NCBI GenBank assembly: GCA_018883245.1 | Contig: VEQL01000014.1 | Coordinates: 1 to 62,104, forward strand | DNA: 62,104 bases | Source of the DNA: Chthoniobacterales bacterium | Lineage (GTDB): Bacteria; Verrucomicrobiota; Verrucomicrobiia; Chthoniobacterales; JACTMZ01 | Direction: 5' to 3' | Part shown: positions 1 to 7,897 of the stretch, piece after piece | Numbering within the stretch: the stretch's first letter is position 1 | Layout: the number at the start of each line of letters is the position of its first letter | Program-made: the position numbers and the translations under genes | Notes under the pieces: generated by a model | Seen by the model: only the letters and a program-made list of their open reading frames with translations | The model's database searches: none | What the model was told of the DNA's origin: nothing

Positions 1-566
1 GTTTCGACTGTTTTCACACTGATCCCAAGTTTGTCGGCTGCCTCTTTGTTGGATAGGCCCTCGGCGAGCAACTGAATTAACTCCCTTTCCCGCGATGTCG
101 GCTGCTCGTCGTTAAGCTTGGCCGCGTGCGGAAGGTTGCCCATTCTCAAGCTTTCGAAGATAACCTCGGAGATCTGCGAACTGAAGTAGTGCTTGCCTTG
201 GAGAACGCACCTCACCGCGTCGAGCAACTGCCGACCAGCGTCGGACTTCAAAATATAGCCGTGGGCACCGGTGCGGAAGATCTCGACCACGACCTGTTCA
301 GCATCGTGGACAGTAAAGACCAGAACTTTTGTATCTGGGCAGAGCTTGAGCACCTGCTTGGCAGCCTCAATGCCATTCAACTCGGGCATGGTCACATCGA
401 GGATCGCCACGTCCGGTTGGAGCTGCTCAGCCATTTTAACCGCCTCCCGCCCCGTGGAAGCCTCCCCACAGCAACTGTAGCCCCCAGCCTCGATCAAATT
501 GCGCACTCCGGCACGCACGATCTCATGGTCGTCGGCAATCAGGACGGTGGGTTTCTTCTTAGCCAT
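1..566 (-). CDS. NarL/FixJ-family response regulator (C-terminus cut by window edge)
   Basis: Translating the minus strand from the ATG at 566 gives a protein starting MAKKKPTVLIADDHEIVRAG, a classic receiver domain. The acidic pair DD is near residue 12, the phospho-acceptor Asp lies in VAILDVTMPELNG (about residue 56), and the conserved Lys is in GYILKSDAG (about 106). After a linker comes the start of a LuxR-type HTH (TSREREL, GLSNKEAADKLGISVKTVE); the reading frame then leaves the window at base 1. Such proteins are DNA-binding regulators phosphorylated by HisKA_3 kinases. The likely partner is the sensor kinase at 2282-4039, which is on the same strand and separated only by small toxin-antitoxin-like genes. 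That pairing is inference from family and proximity. Confidence 0.93.
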   Translation of the reverse strand, partial: MAKKKPTVLIADDHEIVRAGVRNLIEAGGYSCCGEASTGREAVKMAEQLQPDVAILDVTMPELNGIEAAKQVLKLCPDTKVLVFTVHDAEQVVVEIFRTGAHGYILKSDAGRQLLDAVRCVLQGKHYFSSQISEVIFESLRMGNLPHAAKLNDEQPTSRERELIQLLAEGLSNKEAADKLGISVKTVE

Positions 567-736
567 GGAATCAATCTTTGACCACGGATATCACGAATTC
601 CACCGATACCGCAGTAAGTGGGTTAGAATACTCTTGCCGAAACATTATTCCTTGCTGACCGATAGCGTTTCGACTCTCGTCCCAGAAGATCAGTGCCATC
701 TGTGCAATCCGTGGTTAAATCTTTTCGGAATTGTGG

Positions 737-1096
737 CTATTCCTCCGCCACGGCCAGTTTTTCATCGACCGCCGAATACTCCACGCCGCGAAAAAGCCGT
801 CCGGCCAACTTCGAAGTCGTCCGCTCGTCCTGAACTCCCCCGGCTTCGCACCACAAGCGCAGCACATCGCCTCCGTAGTCCAAACCCGTCGGGAAAACGA
901 GCGATCCCGCCTCGAGTCTCACTTGACGAAAAACGTCCTCTTGCCGAAGTGGCTCCACCAAACACCCGGACAAACCGCGCAGATCCGGCCCCAGATCCAA
1001 TACGTAGTTCGCCCCGTCAGCGAAGCACAACCTTAGCGTCGTGCCCTCGACCGGCACTGCCTCAACCAGCCGCAGAGATGATAGTTCTCTTTGCAT
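737..1096 (-). CDS. DUF2442 domain protein
   Basis: A 119-residue protein with the DUF2442 pattern: an N-terminal stretch that reads out a value from its own sequence context (VEAVPVEGTTLRLCFADG, then YVLDLGPDLRG) and a C-terminal region (FRQVRLEAGSLVFPTGLDY) typical of the family. The function is unknown; DUF2442 genes commonly sit beside DUF4160 genes, and the pair has been proposed as a toxin-antitoxin-like module. Here the DUF4160 gene lies 10 bp upstream on the same strand, so the two are probably co-transcribed. The C-terminal 25 or so residues (from RTTSKLAG) are outside the usual domain. Confidence 0.75.
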   Translation of the reverse strand: MQRELSSLRLVEAVPVEGTTLRLCFADGANYVLDLGPDLRGLSGCLVEPLRQEDVFRQVRLEAGSLVFPTGLDYGGDVLRLWCEAGGVQDERTTSKLAGRLFRGVEYSAVDEKLAVAEE

Positions 1097-1106
1097 TTCT
1101 GAGCGT

Positions 1107-1370
1107 TTAGTTCAAAGGCTCGATTGTGGGTAGTGGCTTCATTTCGCGAGCCGACTGCCAACAGCCAACCAATTCATCTTCGTGCAGCATAGCCCACTCC
1201 ATGACCAGCGCAACAGCCCTCGGCGAAAGATCACCGTAAAGGTAGGACAAGGGCCGAATGGCAAAAACACCTTCGCACCCCGCATGCCAAGCGTGAAAGT
1301 GCGGCGGGTTGTGTTCACCCCGATAGTTGAAGGTGATCTGGATTCCAAAAAACTCCGAAACCTTGGGCAT
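1107..1370 (-). CDS. DUF4160 domain protein
   Basis: An 87-residue protein beginning MPKVSEFFGIQITFNYRGEH. The block EHNPPHFHAWHAG is the signature of DUF4160: a His-rich PPHFHA motif after a short beta hairpin. The family has no demonstrated activity. It is the first gene of a two-gene unit with the DUF2442 gene 10 bp downstream, the usual arrangement for this pair. The start is the ATG at 1370; no other in-frame start fits the domain better. Role as part of a small toxin-antitoxin-like cassette is inference from the pairing. Confidence 0.8.
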   Translation of the reverse strand: MPKVSEFFGIQITFNYRGEHNPPHFHAWHAGCEGVFAIRPLSYLYGDLSPRAVALVMEWAMLHEDELVGCWQSAREMKPLPTIEPLN

Positions 1371-1428
1371 GGAGCATTTCTAAGCCACGGATGAGGGAAG
1401 ATAAACGACAAGATTTTTTGGAAGCACC

Positions 1429-1458
1429 GTTTCCTCCCGTTGTCCAACGGGAGGAAAC
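1429..1458. repeat. Dispersed hairpin repeat, copy 1
   Basis: A perfect inverted repeat with 13-bp arms (GTTTCCTCCCGTT, 1429-1441, and its complement 1446-1458) and a 4-base loop GTCC. It is followed by a stretch ending AATCCGTGG (about 1470-1490) also found after the related hairpin at 2232-2263. It lies in the intergenic region between the hepT remnant and the DUF4160 gene. The stem could act as a transcription terminator or mRNA 3'-end, but there is no clean T-run beyond the stem on either strand. Confidence 0.8.
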
Positions 1459-1540
1459 AATCCTTCTTAATCCGCGTCAATCCGTGGCTAAGAACCTCCG
1501 TGCCTCTGCGCGCCTCCGTGAGAGATGTCCCAGCATCCCC

Positions 1541-1862
1541 TCACTCCAGCGCCTTCTCGAGCGTCTTTAGAAGAGCGGGAACGTCTCGCGTCGCCGTTTC
1601 CCAGACCCTTTCGAGATCTACCTCCCCGTAGTGATGAGCGATGATGTTGCGCATTCCGCGGATCTCCCGGAAAGGAATGCTGGAGAGTTCCTTTTGGACA
1701 TCAGGCGAAATCCGTCCTGCCGCCTCGCCGATGATTTCCAATCGACGAAGGACAGCATCCTGTTTTTCACCATTGTCGTAGAACGCCATCCAAGTATCTG
1801 TGTATCGCCGCAGCCGAATCCCGCATATCGACGAGCAAGCTCGTCTGAAACTTATCGCGCAT
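1541..1862 (-). pseudogene. HepT-like HEPN ribonuclease toxin, frameshifted
   Basis: Two reading frames together make one HepT protein. The first frame starts at the ATG at 1862, which overlaps the mntA stop, and reads MRDKFQTSLLVDMRDSAAAI followed by HRYLDGV before hitting a stop at 1767. The second frame (1541 to about 1789) supplies the rest, FYDNGEKQDAVLRRLEIIGE and the catalytic motif RNIIAHHY, which fits the HEPN RX4HXY pattern. The switch is needed near 1775-1790, close to a run of five T. Either a natural frameshift has inactivated the toxin or the base call is wrong. If translated only from an internal ATG at 1789, the protein would lack its first helix. HepT toxins are AMPylated and neutralised by the MntA partner encoded immediately upstream. 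Confidence 0.75.
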
Positions 1863-2172
1863 ACACTGGAACCGTGTGACTTAGGATAGACTCGCGACGA
1901 ATAGCGTTGCGGCTTCGCTCGACGGCTTTACGACTCACAAGATCGACATCTACCCCCAGCCGTTCGACTAAATTCTCGCGGATCGAACCCAACTCGAAGA
2001 GCCCGATCTTGGCATCAGTATCGAAATCCACCAACAAGTCCACGTCACTGGACCGATGAGAAGTTCCAGCCGCACGTGAGCCGAATAATTCGACGCGCCT
2101 AATCGGGCGCCCAGCACAGGCAGCCCCAACAGCTACTCGAATTTCCTCAAGACCGATTAACTGCGAGACCAT
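1852..2172 (-). CDS. MntA-like nucleotidyltransferase antitoxin
   Basis: A 106-residue minimal nucleotidyltransferase. The catalytic signature is clear: RVELFGSRAAGTSHRSSDVD gives GS followed by DXD (DVDLLVDFD) about residues 30-50. MntA antitoxins transfer AMP to a tyrosine of their HepT toxin. The stop codon overlaps by 11 bp the ATG of the HepT reading frame, the normal operon order antitoxin then toxin. Because the downstream hepT frame appears broken, this antitoxin may be a relic or may act on other toxins. Start ATG at 2172 (MVSQLIGLEEIR). Confidence 0.88.
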   Translation of the reverse strand: MVSQLIGLEEIRVAVGAACAGRPIRRVELFGSRAAGTSHRSSDVDLLVDFDTDAKIGLFELGSIRENLVERLGVDVDLVSRKAVERSRNAIRRESILSHTVPVYAR

Positions 2173-2231
2173 GATCTACCTCTGGAGCAAGAAGCAGGTC
2201 AGGGCAAGTCCCTATTCACACTGGGAAACAC

Positions 2232-2263
2232 TTTTTGCTCCCGTTGTCTAACGGGAGCAAAAA
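2232..2263. repeat. Dispersed hairpin repeat, copy 2
   Basis: A perfect inverted repeat with 14-bp arms (TTTTTGCTCCCGTT at 2232-2245, complement at 2250-2263) around the loop GTCT. The core CTCCCGTTGTC(C/T)AACGGGAG is shared with the hairpin at 1429-1458, and both are followed by a similar tail containing CTTAATC and (C/A)AATC(C/G)GTGG. It lies just downstream of the sensor-kinase stop and upstream of mntA, so it may help end the long pilus-like operon transcript; this is inference. Confidence 0.8.
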
Positions 2264-2281
2264 CATCCTCCTTAATCAGTG

Positions 2282-4039
2282 CTAATCGGTGGCCAGCTCT
2301 GCTGATTTATCCGCGGCCCGCACCCGACATTTCACCGACACCCCATACGGCGACGAATCCACCTCCAACTTTCCTCCCAACTGCTTCATCCGCTCGCGCA
2401 TACCGGCCAAGCCGACGCCGACCGATTTCGTAAACGAGAACTCCTCGGGCAACCCCTCTCCATTGTCCCGGACCTCCAGCAACACCTCCCCGGCGTCACT
2501 GCGTTGAAGCGTGATCCATACCTTCGTCGCGCCGGCGTGGCGGTAGATGTTGCTTAGCGCCTCCTGAACGATACGAAAAAGGGCTGTTTCCTCGTCGGCC
2601 TTCAGTCGGGGAAAATCCTCGGGCAAATCAAGAATTACCGGGATGTTATTTCGCTTGGTGAAGCCGTCCGCAAACCACCGCACTGCGAACACCAAACCCT
2701 CCTCTTCCAAAAGCGGTGGGTGCAACAAATAGGAAATATTTCGTAGCTCTTGGCAAACCTGCCGGCTGATCGATGCTGTATCCGAAGCTAAGCTGCGCGT
2801 CCTCTCGTCGGTCGCCGTGGACTCCAATAAGCTGGTGTTCATCTCCAAGGCTGACAGCGCCTGCGCCGTCGAGTCGTGCAAATCGCGCGCGATGCGCCGA
2901 CGCTCTTCGTCCTGAAGGCTCATGAGCCGCCCCGAAAGCTGTGCCAGTTGCTGTTGTGATTCCTGCAACTTTTTCAAGGCCAGCACTTCGGAGGTCACCT
3001 CTGCCGCGATCCATTGGCCACCGACTCTTTTACCCTTTGAATCGAAATTAGCTCTCAGCGTGTGCCGATACCAAACCGGACCAGCACCCCCTTTATTCAT
3101 TGCGTAAGTGAAAGAAGTCACCGGCGATTCTGGTGTCAGACCATCCAGGGTTCTGCGGATCAAACCAAAAGTTTCGGAGTCCAGGCAGTCACGCAATTGG
3201 GGGCGGGGACCGATCGGTGAATGCACACACAGCGCCTCGAACGCACGATTGGAAAACGTGATTTTCTCAGCTGCGTCGAAACGGCAAATGCTTTCGGTCT
3301 GATCCTCGACCACGTTTCGATACTCTCGCTCTGCTTGTTGCACCAACCGCGCCAACTCTTCAATGCTTCCGGCGAGTTGGGCAATTTCGTCGTCGCCGGG
3401 GACGTCGAGTTTGACAGGCAGTCGCTCCGACCGCTTCTCGTTCTCCACTTTGTCAGCGAGCAACTGGATCCTTCCTAACACTGTGCGATCAACAACAAAG
3501 AGCACAAGAAGCAGGGCCACACCGCCGCCGATCGCCAGCGCCACCAACACAAGACGGGCGACCACAACCCCAGTTTCGTAAAAGGGTCTGGCGCCTGCGA
3601 CCACAACCTCCGCGCTGCCGGACTTCACCGGAAAGACTGCTTCAACCTCCCCACCCTCGTGCTTCCGGATAAAAATCGGTGCGGCAGCATTTGTGCCATC
3701 GATCGAGCGAAATTCCCGATATTCCACCCTTCTTCCCAACAGGGTGCTCGCGTCGCCCAAGTCTTGCACAGACGGCTTCCCGGACAAGTTGCGCCCTTCA
3801 AGAAATTTCTGAACGTTGCGCGCCGTTTCCAACGCTTCCTGCCTGTCGGCCGCATCGAATTGCCGGAAAAGACCGAACCAAAGGCCGGAGATAACTAGAC
3901 CACCAAGCGCAAATAGCAGGAGAGTCAGCAGCAGGATAGCCCGCGAGTAAACAGTTTCGGACCGCAAGCCAAGCAGCTTGCCCAGACTCGCAAGGGCGCG
4001 GCCCGAGGGAGACTGCGCTTCGGGAACAAAGCGGATCAT
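2282..4039 (-). CDS. Membrane sensor histidine kinase (HAMP-PAS-HisKA_3)
   Basis: A 585-residue sensor kinase. Membrane segments flank a periplasmic sensor (about residues 35-60 and 155-180, VVARLVLVALAIGGGVALLL), followed by a HAMP region (RIQLLADKVENEKRSERLPV), a PAS-like domain (about 235-350), then a HisKA_3 dimerisation/phosphoacceptor helix with His in RRRIARDLHDSTAQALSAL (about 388). The ATPase part shows the N box (ALFRIVQEALSNIYRHAG) and G box (DNGEGLP, GVGLAGMRER). This is the NarX/DesK class that pairs with NarL-type regulators; a candidate is encoded at 1-566. It starts 1 bp after the GspF gene ends, so it is the last gene of the pilus/secretion operon and probably senses something connected with that machine. 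Confidence 0.93.
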   Translation of the reverse strand: MIRFVPEAQSPSGRALASLGKLLGLRSETVYSRAILLLTLLLFALGGLVISGLWFGLFRQFDAADRQEALETARNVQKFLEGRNLSGKPSVQDLGDASTLLGRRVEYREFRSIDGTNAAAPIFIRKHEGGEVEAVFPVKSGSAEVVVAGARPFYETGVVVARLVLVALAIGGGVALLLVLFVVDRTVLGRIQLLADKVENEKRSERLPVKLDVPGDDEIAQLAGSIEELARLVQQAEREYRNVVEDQTESICRFDAAEKITFSNRAFEALCVHSPIGPRPQLRDCLDSETFGLIRRTLDGLTPESPVTSFTYAMNKGGAGPVWYRHTLRANFDSKGKRVGGQWIAAEVTSEVLALKKLQESQQQLAQLSGRLMSLQDEERRRIARDLHDSTAQALSALEMNTSLLESTATDERTRSLASDTASISRQVCQELRNISYLLHPPLLEEEGLVFAVRWFADGFTKRNNIPVILDLPEDFPRLKADEETALFRIVQEALSNIYRHAGATKVWITLQRSDAGEVLLEVRDNGEGLPEEFSFTKSVGVGLAGMRERMKQLGGKLEVDSSPYGVSVKCRVRAADKSAELATD

Positions 4040-4040
4040 T

Positions 4041-5309
4041 TCAGCGGCCGGGCACAGCCGGAGCCGATGCGCCCGGAGGCCCTTTTTTCTGTGGCATTAG
4101 GACCTTGCCCAAACTGAACATCGGGCCGTAAATCGCATAGATAATGCCCCCTACCATTGTTCCCAGAATAACGAGGATGAACGGCTCGAGCAATTTGTCG
4201 ATTTGCGCCGCCATGGTATCGAGTTCCTCCTCGTAGTCCGTGGCCAGTTCATCAAGCACTTCGTTCATACTGCCCGTTTCGCTCGCCATCTGGACGACAG
4301 CGGCAATGTTCCGGCCGTCCGCTCCAAGCCGGTGCGACTCCATGAGGAAACTCTCGGGCATCGAGAGCCCGTCCTGAATGTGGTGTTTCACCGCGGTAAA
4401 AAACTCTTCGAATTCGACATGATTCGAACTTTTGCCTGCGATCTCGAGAGCGGTGGCTACGCGAACGTTGGCTTGCAACAAAAGAGCCAGGATACGGAAG
4501 CTGACCATTGCGGCGGTTTTGCGGATCAGGTTGCCGACCGTCGGCACCCTGATGAAAAACCGCTGCACCTGCGGAATGGCGTAGATTTTTCCCCAATTTT
4601 TGAACAGTGCAAGGAGAGCTACGATTGGAACGGCAGCCATGTAAGGTTGGTTGACCAAAAGGTCCGAAAAAGCGCTCATGACACGGGTGGCCAAAGGCAG
4701 ATCGACGTTCATCGACGAGTAGAGTTTCGACATTGACGGCACGAGCGTGAAGCTCATGACGATCACGACAACCACTGCCAGCATGATGACAATCACCGGA
4801 TAGATCATTCCCGAGCGGAGCTTGCGCAAAATCCGCAGAGATTTTTCGCGCCCGCTCGTGATCTGACGGAATACTTGGTTGATTTGCCCAGATTCCTCCC
4901 CAGCCCGGATGAGCGCCAAGACATCCTCGGTAAACAGATCGGGGTGCTGGGCAAAAGCGTCCCCCATTGTCTCGCCGGCCAGAATGCTTTGGTTGATATC
5001 AGCGACAGCGCCGCGATAGCGCGGGGACTTGAGACGTCCGGCCACCAGTTCAAAGCTTTTGTTCAGCGAGATATTGCGGTCCAGACACCGGGCCATGCTG
5101 CTGAAAAGAGCTACAGCCTCGTCCAGTGAGCCCTTCTTGAGACTTATACGGTGGACATACTCATCTGCACCCATGATGTCCGTGACTTCTGCCGTCTCGT
5201 TGGGTGCTTTGCCCGCGCCGAAAACAGCTTTGCCGTCGCTGTCGGTGTCGACAATAACCTCCGAGGTCTTGTCATTGTAAATATTAGTGAGCTTGACTTT
5301 CTTGAGCAT
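4041..5309 (-). CDS. GspF/PilC-type inner-membrane platform protein
   Basis: A 422-residue protein of the type II secretion/type IV pilus platform family. After an N-terminal region of about 60 residues come two GspF repeats: LFSSMARCLDRNISLNKSFE to LIRAGEESGQINQVFRQIT, and SFRILALLLQANVRVATALE to VQMASETGSMNEVLDELA, with the family's diagnostic E-(S/T)G patterns. Hydrophobic segments are at about residues 170-192 (VIVIMLAVVVVIVMSFTLVP), 220-236 and 378-396. It sits in the inner membrane and couples the cytoplasmic ATPase to pseudopilin assembly. It is preceded by a pilin-like gene and followed at 1 bp by the sensor kinase. Confidence 0.92.
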   Translation of the reverse strand: MLKKVKLTNIYNDKTSEVIVDTDSDGKAVFGAGKAPNETAEVTDIMGADEYVHRISLKKGSLDEAVALFSSMARCLDRNISLNKSFELVAGRLKSPRYRGAVADINQSILAGETMGDAFAQHPDLFTEDVLALIRAGEESGQINQVFRQITSGREKSLRILRKLRSGMIYPVIVIMLAVVVVIVMSFTLVPSMSKLYSSMNVDLPLATRVMSAFSDLLVNQPYMAAVPIVALLALFKNWGKIYAIPQVQRFFIRVPTVGNLIRKTAAMVSFRILALLLQANVRVATALEIAGKSSNHVEFEEFFTAVKHHIQDGLSMPESFLMESHRLGADGRNIAAVVQMASETGSMNEVLDELATDYEEELDTMAAQIDKLLEPFILVILGTMVGGIIYAIYGPMFSLGKVLMPQKKGPPGASAPAVPGR

Positions 5310-5320
5310 GATTAGATTCG

Positions 5321-5764
5321 TCAGCGACTAATGCGGATAGTCGGCTGGACGATGAAAACGGAGTTCGTCAGATATGCAACTTCGGCGCCTCCGGCCGCCG
5401 ACGCGTAGACCAGAGTGCATTGGGCCACCTCGTAGGCAATGGCGGCGCTCCCCCCATTGGTCAGACTCACGGAGTTGGTCACGATCGTGCTGTTGCTGAA
5501 ACTCAATGACGAAGCGCCGACAGAAGGCACTACCCCTGCGCTACAGGGCTCGGGCAGGATACCGACGAGGTCCGAGACGTTGGTCACGCCAAGCCGATAG
5601 AGCGCGACTGCTTGCTCCTGTAGGTTGGCTGCGCGCAGAACCCCGGCGCTCTGCTCGCCTTGGACGACAAGAGCGCTCATCAGCACCCCAGCAGCAGCAA
5701 CACCGACCGCCGCGATTGCGGCGGCGATCACTACTTCAACCAAGCTGTAACCCTCCCTATTCAT
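5321..5764 (-). CDS. PilV-like minor pseudopilin
   Basis: The start is set at the ATG at 5764 because it gives a textbook prepilin leader: MNREG then YSLVEVVIAAAIAAVGVAAA, with cleavage expected after Gly5 and Glu5 of the mature protein conserved. The hydrophobic N-terminal helix anchors the protein in the membrane before assembly; the rest (about 115 residues) is a small globular head rich in Ser and Val. A frame extending upstream exists but would overlap the neighbouring gene widely and bury the leader. The start overlaps the stop of the upstream gene by 8 bp. Confidence 0.85.
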   Translation of the reverse strand: MNREGYSLVEVVIAAAIAAVGVAAAGVLMSALVVQGEQSAGVLRAANLQEQAVALYRLGVTNVSDLVGILPEPCSAGVVPSVGASSLSFSNSTIVTNSVSLTNGGSAAIAYEVAQCTLVYASAAGGAEVAYLTNSVFIVQPTIRISR

Positions 5765-6980
5765 TTCGCACACGCTGGTCCTCAAGCCACATGAGACGGT
5801 CGGCAACGGCGTCATAGTCGGCCGTGGGAGCCATTTCAGAAACAAAAGTTGGAGCATTGGCGGACACTTGGACAAGCTGACCGCCGGTGCGGATGCCACC
5901 AGTGATGGTAAGTAGACCCGCAATATCAAGATTAGCATTACCCTCCAGCGTCGCGCCGAATCGCCAATTCCTCGTGGAACCGCTGGTTGTCCGAATGAGG
6001 GTGTTGACGTTGGTTCCCTTGCGAAACAGATAAACCGCCCGGCGGTTGTCGCCGCTCAACGTGACATTGGTCAAATTGAAGCTGCTGGCAGGAACATAGA
6101 CTTGGACCGGCGGTAAAGCGCTATTTGTGGTGCCGACCAAACGCAGCTGGTGAATGGCGTTGGCATTGGTGCCGGAGAATTCCCAGTTGGGAACTTCATA
6201 GAAAGCCAAAGTGTTGGCAATTTGCTCCAAATCCAACTGAATCTCGTTGTTTGATGTGGTCACGCCGGGCTCACCAATTTCGAGCAACTCGCCGAAAGCG
6301 GCTTCGGCCCTCGGAACATTCAAAGCACCGAGAGTGGCCATGGTCACAATCCCCGGCGCAACATTCGTATTGGTGATCGAGCTTACAGGCATCCTAGGCA
6401 GCGCGGAAAATCCGACCGCATAGTCTGCGTAGTCGTTGGTCCGCATATAGATCCGACGTTCGGGCGCCCATACATTGGTCGCAGGCAGATGATTTACAAA
6501 AGCGAAGCCGGCGACGATCGGGCTGCGCGTCCTTATTTGAAAGCCCCACGGCACGTTTTCGCTGGCCGCAACCAGTGATCCGGAGGCCCAAGCGGATTGG
6601 AATCCGCCTCTCTCGAAAATATTGAAGGGATTGATGCGGTTGGTCGCCGTCGGCTGGTCCAACGAAAGCCAGAACCCCAACTCAGGATCGACATTGGTAA
6701 TGGCGAATCCGCCAAGTCCACCGGTCGCGCTTGCACTGAGCGAACCGCTAGGCAGTTCGCCGTAACCGCGCCAGCACTGGGTTAGGATATACTGCCGCGC
6801 CAACGCACGGCTGTTTTCGAGTTGCACCCGCCGCGCGACGGCATCCCACTCGCTTTGGCTCGCCCTCACATGAGTGACTGCCACTTGGGTGATGCCGCCG
6901 AGAATCGTCGCACCGACCACCAGTAACAAAAGCGCAAAGACGAGCACCGCGCCTCGAGGATGGTTGCTCTTCGTCATCAT
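5757..6980 (-). CDS. PilX-like pilus assembly protein
   Basis: Starting at the ATG at 6980, which overlaps the upstream stop as ATGA, the 407-residue product begins MMTKSNHPRGAVLVFALLLL: a short basic leader and a single hydrophobic helix of the PilX_N/GspK-like class, lacking the canonical Glu5 of true pseudopilins. The remainder looks extracellular, rich in Asn, Thr and Ser, with a C-terminal part (RNWRFGATLEGNANLDIAGL) that may form beta structure like the C-terminus of the giant pseudopilin at 11750. Similar PilX-like proteins occur in pilus clusters of Verrucomicrobiota. Exact role unknown; probably a minor component or tip initiator. Confidence 0.75.
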   Translation of the reverse strand: MMTKSNHPRGAVLVFALLLLVVGATILGGITQVAVTHVRASQSEWDAVARRVQLENSRALARQYILTQCWRGYGELPSGSLSASATGGLGGFAITNVDPELGFWLSLDQPTATNRINPFNIFERGGFQSAWASGSLVAASENVPWGFQIRTRSPIVAGFAFVNHLPATNVWAPERRIYMRTNDYADYAVGFSALPRMPVSSITNTNVAPGIVTMATLGALNVPRAEAAFGELLEIGEPGVTTSNNEIQLDLEQIANTLAFYEVPNWEFSGTNANAIHQLRLVGTTNSALPPVQVYVPASSFNLTNVTLSGDNRRAVYLFRKGTNVNTLIRTTSGSTRNWRFGATLEGNANLDIAGLLTITGGIRTGGQLVQVSANAPTFVSEMAPTADYDAVADRLMWLEDQRVRNE

Positions 6981-7897
6981 TGACCGGGAAACATAGGCAC
7001 GATCGTGAATAAAGAGGTCCTGCCTGCCATATTCGTGTAGGCAGAACGCAAAGGAGGAGAGCCCGCAACTGGCACCGGCGCACCTCCGAGTCGCGTGACA
7101 AGAGGATCGGGCCACCAGAGAAAAGTAAACGGATGATTCGGAGCAACGTTGTAGGTCCCGCCTAGCGCAGCGCGTCCAAAATTCACGGCCAATGGCCGGA
7201 ATCCGCCAGTCCCATTGTCTTCCCCGGGATAAAAAGAGTGGTAATAGTCCGTCGGTTTCGCGTTACCCCCGACATAGCGGCGCACCGAAGCATAGGTTCC
7301 GGGCGGACTTGTGGTTGAAACAAAATCCACCTCGTAAGTTGCCACCACGCGCAGAGAGTTGGACGCGCCGGCGAGGATACTCTGTGACTCGAGCCCTCCC
7401 AGAACAAATATCGTAGCATTGGTCGCGGTGAGCGGGCCGGTCTGGTTGGTCAGGAATGTTGCCGCCCCCGCCATCCCCTCGCTCACAAGCAACTTACGAA
7501 ATCCTTCGGGAAAAGCCAGACCGCGCAGATCATTGGTGACGGTGAGGTTCAGAACGGCAATTCTGTTGTTGGTCCACTGCGCATTGCGGCCCAAGGCAAA
7601 CACGGCTGTAGCGGCGGAGACGTCCTCCATGAGTTTGTCGCGCAGTAGGCGCGCCTTGGCCGCCTCCGCGTAGTTCGGGTTGGGCCACATGGTGATATAA
7701 TCACCGGCGCCACCGAAAAGGTTGGCATGCGTATTCCCCGGCAATTCGACGTCAATGCGGCCCCCTCTGGTCACGGCGTTGGAGATGACGGCAAAACCGA
7801 TCGCAGTCGCAGCAATTACCACCGCACCTATGGCGGCGGCCACAAGCAACTCCACCAGGGAGAACGCGGCTTCAGGGTTGGGTCTTTGTTGTTCCAT
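6977..7897 (-). CDS. Prepilin-type pseudopilin (PilW/GspJ-like)
   Basis: The ATG at 7897 gives MEQQRPNPEAAFSLVELLVA, a type IV prepilin N-terminus: hydrophilic leader ending in Ala-Ala rather than the usual Gly, then FSLVELLVAAAIGAVVIAAT with Glu5 retained. The 306-residue protein has a mixed extracellular head (for example VVATYEVDFVSTTSPPGTYA). Its size and place between two other pseudopilins suggest PilW/GspJ. The start lies inside the end of the upstream gene (26-bp overlap) and the stop overlaps the next start. The atypical residue before the cleavage point (AAF) is worth noting because prepilin peptidases prefer Gly, although Ala is tolerated. Confidence 0.82.
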   Translation of the reverse strand: MEQQRPNPEAAFSLVELLVAAAIGAVVIAATAIGFAVISNAVTRGGRIDVELPGNTHANLFGGAGDYITMWPNPNYAEAAKARLLRDKLMEDVSAATAVFALGRNAQWTNNRIAVLNLTVTNDLRGLAFPEGFRKLLVSEGMAGAATFLTNQTGPLTATNATIFVLGGLESQSILAGASNSLRVVATYEVDFVSTTSPPGTYASVRRYVGGNAKPTDYYHSFYPGEDNGTGGFRPLAVNFGRAALGGTYNVAPNHPFTFLWWPDPLVTRLGGAPVPVAGSPPLRSAYTNMAGRTSLFTIVPMFPGQ

